NCBI RefSeq assembly: GCF_000224145.3
Contig: NC_020167.2
Span: forward strand, 6,773,083-6,837,082
DNA from: Ciona intestinalis
Lineage: Eukaryota > Chordata > Ascidiacea > Phlebobranchia > Cionidae
DNA: 64,000 nt
Direction: 5' to 3'
This document shows, piece by piece, positions 12,405 through 23,426 of the stretch. Below the pieces are notes generated by a model, which ran no database searches, was not told where the DNA came from, and saw only the letters and a program-made list of their open reading frames with translations. The translations under genes were made by a program, and so were the position numbers. The first letter of the stretch is position 1, and each line of letters starts with the position of its first letter.

Positions 12405-14763
12405 CTCAACGCATGATACCGGTATCATGCGTTTATACCAAAACTCAAAAAAAGTTTTTGTATCTCAGATTTTTTGCAAAAATGTGAGATTGGACCCCAA
12501 CACATGATACTGGTATCATGTGTTTATACCAAAATTCAAAAAAATCAGATTTTTTGCAAAAGTCGAAAATATGAGATTGGACCGCAACGTAAGATACCGG
12601 TATCATGTGTTTATACAAAAACTCAAAAAAAAAATCGATTTATCATGTGTTTATACCAAAACTCTAAAAAATCAGATTTTTTGCAAAAGTCTGAAATGTG
12701 AGATTGGACCCCAACGTATGATACCGGTATCATGCGTTTATACCAAAACTAAAAAAAATCAGATTTTTTGCAAAAGTTGAAAATGTGAGATTGGACCCCA
12801 ACGCATGATACTTTTGCAAAAAATCGAATTTTTTTGAGTTTTGGTATAAATTTTGCAAAAGTCGAAAATGTGAGATTGGACCCCAACGCATGATACCGGT
12901 ATCATGTGTTTGTACCAAAACTCAAAAAAATCAGATTTTTTGCAAAAGTCGAAAATGTGAGATTGGACCCCAACGCATGATACCGGTATCATGTGTTTAT
13001 ACCAAAACTCAAAAAATTCGATTTTTTGCAAATGTCGAAAATGTGAGATTGGACCCCAACACATGATACCGATATCATGTGTTTATACCAAAACTCAAAA
13101 AAATTCGATTTTTTGCAAAAGTCGAAAATGTGAGATTGGACCCCAACGCATGATACCGGTATCATGTGTTTATACCAAAACTCAAAAAATTCGATTTTTT
13201 ACAAAAGTCGAAAATGTGAAATTGGACCCCAACGCATGATACCGGTATCATGTGTTTATACCAAAACTCAAAAAATTCGATTTTTTACAAAAGTCGAAAA
13301 TGTGAAATTGGACCCCAACGCATGATACCGGTATCATGTGTTTATACCAAAACTCAAAAAATTCGATTTTTTGCAAAAGTCGAAAATGTGAGATTGGACC
13401 CCAACGCATGATACCGGTATCATGTGTTTATACCAAAACTAAAAAAAATTCGATTTTTTGCAAAAGTCGAAAATGTGAGATTAAACCCCAACGCATGATA
13501 CCGGTATCATGTGTTTATACCAAAACTCAAAAAAATTCGATTTTTTGCAAAAGTCGAAAATGTGAGATTGGACCCCAACACATGATACCGATATATCATG
13601 TGTTTATACCAAAACTCAAAAAAATTCGATTTTTTGCAAAAGTCGAAAATGTGAGATTGGACCCCAACGCATGATACCGGTATCATGTGTTTATACCAAA
13701 ACTCAAAAAAATTCGATTTTTTGCAAAAGTCGAAAATGTGAGATTGGACCCCAACGCATGATACCGGTATCATGTGTTTATACCAAAACTCAAAAAATTC
13801 GATTTTTTGCAAAAGTCGAAAATGTGAGATTGGACCCCAACGCATGATACCGGTATCATGTGTTGATACCAAAACTCAAAAAAATTCGATTTTTTGCAAA
13901 AGTCGAAAATGTGAGATTGGACCCCAACGCATGATACGGTATCATGTGTTTATACCAAAACTCAAAAAAATTCGATTTTTTGCAAAAGTCGAAAATGTGA
14001 GATTGGACCCCAACGCATGATACCGGTATCATGTGTTTGTACCAAAACTCAAAAAAATTCGATTTTTTGCAAAAGTCGAAAATGTGAGATTGGACCCCAA
14101 CGCATGATACGGTATCATGTGTTTATACCAAAACTCAAAAAAATTCGATTTTTTGCAAAAGTCGAAAATGTGAGATTGGACCCCAACGCATGATACCGGT
14201 ATCATGTGTTTATACCAAAACTCAAAAAAATTCGATTTTTTGCAAAAGTCGAAAATGTGAGATTGGACCCCAACGCATGATACCGGTATCATGTGTTTAT
14301 ACCAAAACTCAAAAAAATTCGATTTTTTGCAAAAGTCGAAAATGTGAGATTGGACTCCAACGCATGATACCGGTATCATGTGTTTGTACCAAAACTCAAA
14401 AAAATTCGATTTTTTGCAAAAGTCGAAAATGTGAGATTGGACCCCGCATATACCGGTATCATGTGTTTGTACCAAACTCAAAAAACTATCATGTGTTTTG
14501 CAAAAGTCGAAAATGTGAGATTGTTTGCAAAAGTCGAAAATGTGAGATTGGACCCCAACGCATGATACCGGTATCATGTGTTTATAACAAAACTCAAAAA
14601 AATTCGATTTTTTGCAAAAGTCGAAAATGTGAGATTGGAACCCAACGCATGATACCCGGTATCATGTGTTTATACCAAAACTCAAAAAAATTCGATTTTT
14701 TGCAAAAGTCGAAAATGTGAGATTGGAACCCAACGCATGATACTGGTATCATGTGTTTATACC
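12405..14763. repeat. Minisatellite, ~27 units of 86-88 bp with an 18-bp palindrome
   Basis: Each unit carries the perfect palindrome CATGATACCGGTATCATG, then TGTTTATACCAAAACTC, a run of 6-7 A, TTCGATTTTTTGCAAAAG, TCGAAAATGTGAGATTGG and ACCCCAACG. Units in the middle (about 13060-14440) are almost identical. Those at the left edge (12405-12860) are more diverged, with truncations and one inverted fragment near 12811-12850. Damaged units also occur near 14440-14560. The right edge runs straight into the transporter frame. The unit length of about 87 bp gives long open frames on both strands, which are by-products. No spacer variation of CRISPR type is present. Confidence 0.97.
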
Positions 14764-15788
14764 GATGATGATGGGCCCAATAAAATGATGATGGGCCCAG
14801 TAAAACAACCAGCGAAGGCTCCAACTACCCAACTACACATTACCACCAGTCCCGACGTTTTATTTAAACCTTTTCTTCCAGGAAAACGTTTGTGTAAGAT
14901 GGATGACAGCAGCACTGTGTATATATTGTTTATAAGGTATATGACTGAGTATACAAATAAAACGACAAGGAAACTACCATGCCTAAAGAACCCCCTGAAA
15001 CTTTTTAACACCGTCCACATACTTTCTGTTTTATCATCAAGATACGTCTTTGATCGCGAATTAGTTGGAGGGCTTGGTGGGCAGTCATCAACCGTAAAAT
15101 AACTCGCAACAAAAAGTAAAATTGAAATAAAAGACACGATCCCGAACATAATCATGAGGTGTAGACGAATGGTTGGTATGGATTGATCCACTGCCACGAT
15201 GTGTGGAGTTATTATTGACCCCACGCCAATGCCGACTCCCCTTGCCACCATTTGAAGTGCGATCGCGACTGCCACTTCGTTGGCTGGGAACCACACAGCG
15301 GGTAGCAGCGGTACAACAGAGAAGTTAAACACGAACGACATCCCGAGGAAGAGCTCGCCAAGTACGACGACAGGATAACCATGTTGTTGTACCATAACAC
15401 CAAGGAACATCAACACACAACCTACTACCATACATAACACCATAAAGAGGGTGAGTTTTCTGAAACCGAGCTTGGTCGCAACTGCGGCCAAAGGAATGGA
15501 CAGGATAATATAAGTTGAATCAGCTGCCAGAAAAATCCAGTCCACTTCATACGGTTCAACGCGTAACAACTTTACCAGAACATTGTTAATGTGACCAAAA
15601 CACATTAAATTGATCGAAGACACTAGCTGGAATATTGCAGCTATTGCTAGAACCAACCATCGCTTTCTATAACATTTTAGTTTTATCTTATTTTTGTTGT
15701 CATCTTCTTCCCTTACTAATTTCCCACCAAAAGTGTCACCGGCGTTAAAACTTATAGGACGTTCCCTTCTCACGATCTTAAAACTCAT
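14757..15788 (-). CDS. FLVCR/SLC49-like MFS transporter, C-terminally truncated
   Basis: A single open frame from ATG at 15788, 343 aa. Family marks: YRKRWLVL before the first membrane segment, GHINNVL, VDWIFLAADSTYI, WFPANEVAVAI, GVGIGVGSIITPHIV. About eight hydrophobic segments are visible. FLVCR-type proteins (heme or choline transport) have twelve segments and about 500-550 aa, so the last four are missing. The C-terminal end (FTGPIII, then LLGPSSSV) contains a short duplicated segment (TGGGCCCATCATCAT twice). The stop codon is supplied by the TATAAACAC of the terminal minisatellite unit. No C-terminal exon is visible between here and DOK. It may be a pseudogene or a gene cut by repeat growth. 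A spliced form leaving before the duplication, or an assembly break at the array, is also possible. Confidence 0.75.
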   Translation of the reverse strand: MSFKIVRRERPISFNAGDTFGGKLVREEDDNKNKIKLKCYRKRWLVLAIAAIFQLVSSINLMCFGHINNVLVKLLRVEPYEVDWIFLAADSTYIILSIPLAAVATKLGFRKLTLFMVLCMVVGCVLMFLGVMVQQHGYPVVVLGELFLGMSFVFNFSVVPLLPAVWFPANEVAVAIALQMVARGVGIGVGSIITPHIVAVDQSIPTIRLHLMIMFGIVSFISILLFVASYFTVDDCPPSPPTNSRSKTYLDDKTESMWTVLKSFRGFFRHGSFLVVLFVYSVIYLINNIYTVLLSSILHKRFPGRKGLNKTSGLVVMCSWVVGAFAGCFTGPIIILLGPSSSV

Positions 15789-16114
15789 CTGCAGTAATTC
15801 ATAAATATAGAGCAACGCGTAAACATATAAACACGAATTCTTCTTGCACGTAAGCTACGGGAGTTTTCTAAGAAACCGCAATAACACAACAAAATCTTTC
15901 AAACTAAACCTAAATAACGCGGCATACATATTGCCTACGTTAGAGTATACTGTACTAACATAAACACCGATATACTAGTTATTACAAACAAACGGCTAAC
16001 CAATTTATAAACAAAACAATTTTTATTTTGACATCGATGGCATATTCAAATCGGTTTTATCAGGGTATTGGCGCCGTGGTAATAAATTACACTCATTCAA
16101 TCAAATTTGTTAAG

Positions 16115-16304
16115 TATAGCGGGTTGGGGAAAGATGGGACATCTATAGAAGTTAATATTGTAATATCCTGATCGCGTTTTAAATAATTAACTACGGTCTA
16201 TGGGAGGATACGATTTTATAATTCTTTGAATATTCTTTGTTTACTACCAAATATGACCAGTAAATAGAATAAAAAGGTGTCCCATCTTCCCCTACCCTAA
16301 TATA
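16115..16304 (-). mobile_element. Inverted-repeat element (MITE-like), full length
   Basis: Both termini are present: TATAGCGGGTTGGGGAAAG at the left and CCCATCTTCCCCTACCCTAA at the right. The family core (ACTACGGTCTATGGGAGGA, TTTGTTTACTACCAAATATG) lies between. Confidence 0.85.
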
Positions 16305-16489
16305 TCACTTGCTGGGTTTTCAAAACTATTGCAATTGGAAAGACAAGTAACCAAGCTAGGGTGGTGATTGTATGCGTACAGTTGGTACAGATGATGACGG
16401 AGCATGGAATGACAGAGGGTGTTGGGAAAGGGGGTTATCCTATATGCGAGGTCATTGTCGTCGGGTTGAGGAGCACTGTTGCCGGATTA

Positions 16490-16862
16490 TCAAAAGTGTC
16501 CTAACGGAACTAAAAATGTCTGAACAGACGTAAAAAACTTCCTGGCCGACAAAAAGATTTCCAACAGAGATAAAACAGATCCAAACGAACAGGACAAATG
16601 TCTCAACGGACGAAAATAATGCCCAAAAGACATAAAAATTGTCTCAACGAACGTAATAAATGTCCCAACGGAAATAAAAAAAACGATGTTTTGCGTGCAC
16701 CGTTGTTTTTGGGAGTCGATCGCATTGTTTTGCGACATTTAGTTTCCCCTTGGTGGTGTGATCCCGTGCATGAACCGATTGGTAAGAAAAAGAGATTAAA
16801 CATTACACACTCATAAAAATTCTTCAACGAACATAAAACAAATTCCCAATTAACATGAAAAC
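16490..16862. repeat. Degenerate ~21-bp tandem repeat, interrupted
   Basis: About nine loosely conserved units of 20-22 bp (type TGTCTCAACGGACGAAAATAA) at 16490-16690, then about 120 bp of non-repeat sequence, then two or three more units at 16813-16862 (ATTCTTCAACGAACATAAAAC). Confidence 0.7.
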
Positions 16863-17062
16863 GCCATGTCATGTCTAGTGTTATGTCCAATGTTATGTGC
16901 AATGTTTTATCCGTGTTTTGTTCATGTTTTGTCTATGTTTCTGTCCACTGTTTTTTCCATGTGTTGTCCATGTTGTGTCCATGTTTTGTCCGTGTTTTGT
17001 CCAAGATTTGACCATGTTTTGTTCATGTGTTATACATTTTCGTCCATGTTTTGTTTATGTTA
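16863..17062. repeat. 11-bp tandem array, type TGTTTTGTCCA
   Basis: About eighteen degenerate copies of an 11-bp unit (TGTTTTGTCCA or TGTTTTGTCCG and close variants) directly follow the 21-bp array. The unit length leaves cysteine-rich open frames that I do not believe are genes. Confidence 0.75.
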
Positions 17063-17159
17063 AACACTTCAACAAGAGAGCCTTGGTGCAATAAATGGGC
17101 ACATATTACAAAATAAAACGTCGTTATATGATCACGCAGTTATTGATAATGGTGCAAAA

Positions 17160-17358
17160 TAATTTAAACTAAATGTTAGTGACCAGTGGGTCGGAACTCG
17201 GAACGAAAATGGTTAGGTGTCTTGCCCACCATATTAGTATAAAAAGTTGTACCATATTAGTATAAAAAGTTGTAACGTATAAAAAGTTGTAACCCGCAAG
17301 CGTCGCAAATCAGTCTCGACCATTGCTGCTAACCACTGCACCACAGCGCGGAAAAAAA
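17160..17358 (-). mobile_element. Worn tRNA-derived SINE
   Basis: Minus-oriented. The head GTGGTGCAGTGGTTAGCAGC is at the right edge and TGACCAGTGGGTCGGAACTC, a piece of the body, at the left. The 3' third is missing and a small AGTATAAAAAGTTGTA repeat lies within. Confidence 0.6.
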
Positions 17359-17393
17359 ACAAATTTGCAAGGTTAAAACAATTTCCGAAAAAC

Positions 17394-17399
17394 TTTATT
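17394..17399 (-). terminator. Probable poly(A) signal AATAAA for bestrophin
   Basis: AATAAA on the minus strand about 130 bases after the bestrophin stop codon. Confidence 0.5.
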
Positions 17400-17529
17400 T
17401 TTATACTGTAACAATTCACGACCTAGTGGAACCATAAAAAAATGATAATATTTATAAACATAGAAAGCACTGTAGGCGTTGGTCAACGGTTGAAGACAAA
17501 AAATCAAATATAAAAAATAATTATCGAGA

Positions 17530-20500
17530 CTATAATATTCTAAAATCACTACAAAATGAAAATAGAAATACTTTGGCGGAATAAATAAAAAACAACTTCT
17601 CTGTGCCACAGCGAGCAGAAAGGTATCTCAATTTATGTGCACAACTGGAATCGTTGCTTTTTAAAACTAACTCATTGGAACCAATTTCCCAGTTTACCGA
17701 TTCTTTCTCCAAACACAACGTCGAATCAACGTCACCCTTTTCGCTTTTTTCGTCGGAACTTAACTCAAGTAAATCTTGTTCTTGTTCATTGTTTTGTATA
17801 ATGTTCCCCGCCACACTTTCTTTTTCCTTATTTTTGACCACCTCTAAATTTTGTTTATCAATGGTGATTAGATGGTCTTCCGTTTCTTCTTTAGACTTAA
17901 CGCACTTAAGTTCGTCCCTGCACGCCTCGCAATAGTGGACACCAACTTTTGTATCAACATCTTGTGTTTTCCGTGAAGTATCTGCCATAGCATTTGGTGA
18001 GGGTTGGGCAGACACTGATTTGGAGTCAAGACATGACTCGGATTTAGAGGGCTGGAGAAATAGTTGTGTAGTGAGAGGGTAACCGTCGTATGTCGCTGGT
18101 TCTTTATTGTTATTGGAGTCGGTGAACGGATGAATCGGCAAAAACGAAGGCCTTGCTATGCCTGGCTGAAACTTATGAAAGGAAGAGTTCATTTCGTTTT
18201 CCCAAGTTACCATGCTGTCAAAGGGTGTAGTGATTGATGAGTTTTTTCGACCACATAACCCTTCTTCGGATTTTGATAAACTTCGTTTGACGAATAATCC
18301 TAATGGTGGTCCAGCAGTCACTGCTGAATTTTCTGCCATAAACTTCTGTTGTTCATCTGAAGGTTTCCGTTCTTTTCTTTTGTTTTTCCAAGTTTTAATG
18401 ACGCTCCAGAAACTGTTACTATTTCTCCGCAAACCACGTACGTCTACTTCAGGTCCTTCGTTCGGGTTCCGTGCTCGTTTTCCGCGTGGTTTTTCACCGG
18501 AACTCGAGCTCGAGTTTCCGGATTCTGATTTCAAATTTGCAATCTTCTTTTTAGGTTCTATTTTTGACGTCAAGTCGATCAGATGCTGTCGAATTCCTAT
18601 AGCGTTAGTACCTGTTGGTGGCAACTTAGTAGCTTCTTTTCTTTTCCTTGTATCAAAGCTTGGCCGTACCGACTCTTCTGCAATCATAAGCAAGTTACTG
18701 TTCTCCATAACCGGACGTGTATCCCAAACTCGATTAGCCAAAGGCGAGCCCGCTGCAGGAGATCCCGGGTTCGGCAAAACCTGTAACCTTCGACGTAAGT
18801 TGTCGGTAAACGGCATCATTGGTTCAATTTCGGCGGTGGCAACATTTGAATTAGTTTGAAATGCCGCTCGCCTGGACTCAATGTGTTCAGTTACAACCGC
18901 TGGATAAGCAGGAAGTTCAAGCAAGGGCGGTCGGCTTAAAGATGGCATCATATCTGTACCGCCACCTTCATTTCCTGTAATATATTGATATAATGAATAT
19001 AATATACAAATTAATTACGCTTATACTGAATTAACATACGGGTAATCTTTTTTGATGCAAATTAAAATACCTGATGGACTGGGCATTGAGGAGGTCAATG
19101 AGGTTACCTCTCCGTCCAGGTTTCGAGTCCTGGACCTGAATGCCCACCTTAATTGCTTCGGCGATGGAATGGAAGTACCAAATGACATGAGTGAACCGAA
19201 CGGTGAATCATTAGCAGGATTTGAAGCAACGTCGGTCTCGCTAAACATGGAGCCGGTGTCTGGCGAAGCGATAGAATCACGAAATAAGCGACTTGGTCCA
19301 AGCCATATCTTATTGTTATATCCCCTTCTCTGCTGCTGCCTTCTGTGTGGTGGGACGAAGTTCTTTGATCTCCTGTGTTTAAGATTATGATGTTTCAGGA
19401 AGTTAAACATGTTTAATTGACCCGCTACAGGACGCATATGTAGTTTATATATTTCTAGAATAATACTTAAAACATTTAAAAAACCTTACTTTCTTTTAGC
19501 TGCCAAATAAATTCTTTTCTGTGCATTCTCTCTATCGCTGTCCGCAGGTATTCGGTGAATCGCTGGAGGTTTTAAAACATGTTTCTGTTCGGCTCCAACT
19601 TTTGCTCCTGGCAAAGGAGGTACTCGCTTTTTCGGAATTTTTCTTGATTTGTTGTGCGTGGTGGTATTCGGTAGGGCGTTAACTTTTCGTTCGTCTCTGA
19701 CCGGTTGTTTTTTCTCTGGCTCTACAGTTGCTTCTTCTTTTTGAAGCTCATTGTTTACAACTAGCTTATCAATGTTTTGCATTGAACTAATGTCAACCGA
19801 TTTCTCAGAAATAAGTAACTTTTGTTCGTCCTTTTCGCTTTCTTTATTGACAGTTTCGTCTTCTGATTCTGACGTAACAATGTCCTCTTTTGCACTTTGG
19901 TCATCATCCCTTCCTATTTCCTGTTCGAAAACAAAAATCATGTATCCCCAACTTAAACAAGAATTATATGCAAAGTACCGCAAAAGAGACAGCAATCATT
20001 AATTTATTATTTTATAATAAAATGCCGCATCAAAAACATAACAGAAGGACTCTTGGAAGGTATGTTTACAAAACAAATGCTCAACCGGATGATTACAATG
20101 CAAAACATATGTGGTAACTCGCGGGAGGGCACGAGGTGCATGAAACAGAACACGACTGTCGTTGCCCGGCCATGCGACGATAAATAAGTTATATTCACTC
20201 ATTTCAGCAACTTACTGGTGACGTCATGGAGCCTGCTTCGTCCTCACTTGAATCAGATGGTGATTGTTCCGAAGTTGGGTTGATGTTCGGTGTCATAAGT
20301 GGAGTAGTGTCTGAATCAAACTGAAACCTTCTTCTCAGCAGGCGAAGATTATCGAACTTATTGTTTGTTGATGCGTTTTTCGAAATCTGCTTTGACTTAT
20401 CATCGTTTGTTTGTTGCTGTAATGAATAACACCACAGTTGTCTATACGTAAACTGTTTACATCCTGTTTATTGAGATACCGTACCATTAAATCACTCTGC

Positions 20501-23426
20501 TCGACTAATCTTTCCATTCGATTTTCTGGAATTTGAACATCTTCCTTGGCGAGTCTGAAGAAAAATTCCAATTTTACATTTGTAAGATACACCTTAACAT
20601 GCAAGTTATTGCTATGCCCTTCAAAAAACACTCCACTTCTACAAACATTGAATTAAAATATATCTAACGTAGAGTAATGTAGGGTAAGATGGAACACCTT
20701 TAGCACCTACTATATCCAAATATCCTGATCGTGTTTTAAACAATTAACAACGGTCTATGGGAATCATGAGAATATGGTTTTTAAACTCTTTAGATTCTCT
20801 TTGTTTACTACCAAACAAGACGAGAAGATAGAATGAAAAGGTATTCCATCTTTTCCCACCCTATACCATATACATATTATCTTAACAAAATAGTAGGATG
20901 AACAATATAGTTATTAGGATATTTTAAACCATTGCGAAAATAGCAGCGTCAATCACGTGTCAGTCATTTTAGCCGTCCACTAATTCGCTATTACAGTAGC
21001 TATAGTTACGTTTTAATTCCCAAGTGAGAAAAATAAAAGCTGAACTCTATTGACCTCATATCAAATGTTGAACCCATGAAGGGATCCACTTTATGGTTGG
21101 CAGATGCAGCTGTGTATGGAACATCGGGATTAGGAACACCCCAGTATAAATCCCTTTCAAGCTTAGGGTGTTTGGAATACATTTGGTCGACAGCAAGCAT
21201 GGAGATTTCTAAATTTCTGTCAATGCACCAGTTTACCTCAAAGTCGTCGTCATCTTCCCCAAAAGGGTTAATGAGTTGTTCGGCGACCTGGATTGCGTAA
21301 TATCATGAATTAATAATGCAATAGAAGTGCTGCGCAAACTGTTTAAGTTAATGCAATAAAATCGTGTCACAAATGGGATGTAATACTTTTATGTTACGAC
21401 CTGTTTGGATTACTTTATCGCTTGTAAAAGCGATTGTAACACCACGTAAAGCACGTGTGACTAGTTTTATGGGACACTAAACTATAAATCAATCTTTTGC
21501 GAAGGCAAATATTGCAAAGGCGCGAACTCGCAAAGTATAGTTTTGTCTTAGTGATTTAAATAGAACCAATGGATGAAGCCTCACTTACTTTCAGCCATCC
21601 CATATAAAAGAAAAACTGACAGATGGTAAAGATTGGCACATACAAGTCAACTTCATGCCCGCTGTAGTTCATATCCGGATCAAGGTATTGCCGACTGAGC
21701 AGCGTCGATACGAAAAACATGTAAACCGCCACCGTTACAACCTACAGCAAAGTTAAAGTTGAAGTTAATAATTAGAACACGTAAACGACGGGCTATATAG
21801 CACGTATACCTGTGTGTACACCAAGGGGACGCTAACCCAATCGTAGTTTACCAAGGACCCACAATGCACACGGTACTTGTTTAACTCCTATAAAAACATG
21901 AACGGTTAGACAAACATTGCATCTCGACTTTCCCTGTGAACGTGTGCAGCTCAGGAAATTCTCTTAAATATTTACTTACTTCTAAAATTACTTTGTACGT
22001 CATGTCATCGTATATTCGACCCTCTTGACGTAATTTCGACAATAAATTAGTGAACCACATAAACGGCACCCAGTACTTTAAGTTCTCCGTTTTGACGTTT
22101 TCGTAAACGCTGTGCTCACTCTTGGTCATGATGCCTGCAAGTATATAAAGGTACAGTAGACCACACACCTCTAGCACATAATATCCAAACATCCTGATCT
22201 GGGTTTAAACAATTAATATTGGTGTATGGGAGTTTCGAGGATAACATTTTATAATCCTCTGTTTGTTCTTTGTATAATACCGAATTGGACGAAAAATAGA
22301 ATGAAAATATGTCCCATCTTCCCCACCTTGGTAAATCAACGCATTCTGGATTTGAAAGCATCGGTGGTGTTATGATTTACCTGCAGCGACTACATGTTCC
22401 ATGGTCGGGAACCTTTTATACACAGCGGTTGATACGCATCTGTACATGAGAACCTGGGCCATATTTATATAACGCATAAGAGTTCGCCGTGTGACTTGTC
22501 CCCTGTCGTCATTGCCATGTACATTCGCACCAATTAACAACATAATTGAATCAGGAAAAGGTAAATGCTCAAGCTGGGACCACCAGCGCCCGACGATCAG
22601 TGTAACGTAAAACCCTGAGGAAAGAAATCCTTGTGTGGCTGCATTGAACGCGTGTGTAGGTTGCATAGGGTAATAGTAGATACACATGACGCATATAGAT
22701 AATAATTAAACAATCGATAGTTGGTAAACACTTAATGGTCAACAGGAAATTACCGAATCATCATTTAATGTGTACTACAGCATACACTAACCAGTATTTT
22801 CACAACAAAAACAAAACGAGTATCGGAAAACGGACGTCACTGAGGGCCTACCTAACACGAAGCTAATGGGTATCAAGTCGGTGTAGCTTTGGAACTGTAA
22901 ACACAACTTTTCGAAGTAAACTTTGCTTTCTCCATGCAATAAAGCTCGGTAGACCACAGTGAGAATCGTGTACAGTGTGATGAAGATAAGAAATTCCCTG
23001 GGGTTGAAGAATAATACGTTTTAAACACTTAATCAAATAACGTTTAGAATCGGTAAAAGTATTGTAGGGATAAGCATGGGACCATTGTTTAGAGCAAGCA
23101 AGCTCTAGCCTATTACGCGTTTCCGCCGTTGCTTCGTTTGTGACAGACGATGTTAGCCAGGTCAGAAAAACACGAAACTCAGTCTCGATATATTGATTAT
23201 CGAGATAGGTTTGCTGGTCGATTGTATTGACCAGGCTAAAATGGAAACCCAAACCTGTACAATCGGCCCGACAATATCATGTTTTAAAGCGAAATGTGGC
23301 TCATATTTAAACACATACAACTCACTTGTAAAAAAGTTTATAAACACTCCCCTTCCACCGCACCAACAAGCTGGAAAATCCAGAAAGTCTCGCATTCGCA
23401 ACTTCGTGCGTGTATGTTACTGTCAT
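17530..23426 (-). CDS. Bestrophin with very long C-terminal tail, 12 exons
   Basis: Exons 5' to 3': 23326-23426, 22852-22997, 22381-22614, 21980-22134, 21810-21887, 21589-21741, 21055-21287, 20461-20554, 20216-20416, 19490-19920, 19071-19372, 17530-18974. They join in frame to 1190 aa, about twice human BEST1 (585). The core (~1-370) is canonical: [28 protein letters not shown] (neck), [48 protein letters not shown] (calcium clasp), PYTAASA and FMGSTFDM. Known role: calcium-activated chloride channel, a pentamer in the plasma membrane. The tail of about 800 aa is low-complexity, acidic and Ser/Lys-rich, with [19 protein letters not shown] and a Cys pair in HYCEACRDE; it looks disordered. The intron at 20417-20460 is only 44 bp. 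Confidence 0.94.
20100..20205 (+). mobile_element. SINE 3' fragment
   Basis: In the bestrophin intron 19921-20215. Carries GGTAACTCGCGGGAGGGCAC, GGTGCATGAAACAGAACAC and GGCCATGCGACGATAAATAA, the 3' half of the SINE. Confidence 0.6.
20671..20872 (-). mobile_element. Inverted-repeat element (MITE-like)
   Basis: In the bestrophin intron 20555-21054. Termini are AGGGTAAGATGGAACACC and CCATCTTTTCCCACCCTA, with the family core ACAACGGTCTATGGGAATC between. Confidence 0.8.
22153..22331 (-). mobile_element. Inverted-repeat element (MITE-like), left end worn
   Basis: In the bestrophin intron 22135-22380. Contains AGCACATAATATCCAAACATC and GTCCCATCTTCCCCACCTTG. Confidence 0.75.

Larger units (their letters stand above)
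15789..17529. other. Intergenic between the transporter and bestrophin, repeat-rich
   Basis: Holds an inverted-repeat element, two kinds of short-period tandem array, a worn SINE and the probable bestrophin 3' UTR. No coding exon is supported. Three short repeats of AGTATAAAAAGTTGTA lie at 17225-17293. Confidence 0.6.

Noticed and set aside
12405-14763. CRISPR-like look: direct repeats with an internal palindrome
   Set aside because: The whole unit repeats; there are no unique spacers, and the genome is plainly eukaryotic.
12474-14824. Many long open frames on both strands across the minisatellite, up to about 180 aa
   Set aside because: They repeat the same ~29-residue period on both strands because the unit is close to 87 bp. 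They contain no domain and follow the repeat, not coding selection.
16866-17094. Cysteine-rich open frames of about 65 aa
   Set aside because: Produced by the 11-bp TGTTTTGTCCA repeat; present in more than one frame.
18212-18859. Open frame of 215 aa on the plus strand
   Set aside because: Antisense shadow of the long last exon of bestrophin; no recognisable domain and no splice context.
19052-19390. Open frame of 112 aa on the plus strand
   Set aside because: Antisense shadow of bestrophin exon 11.
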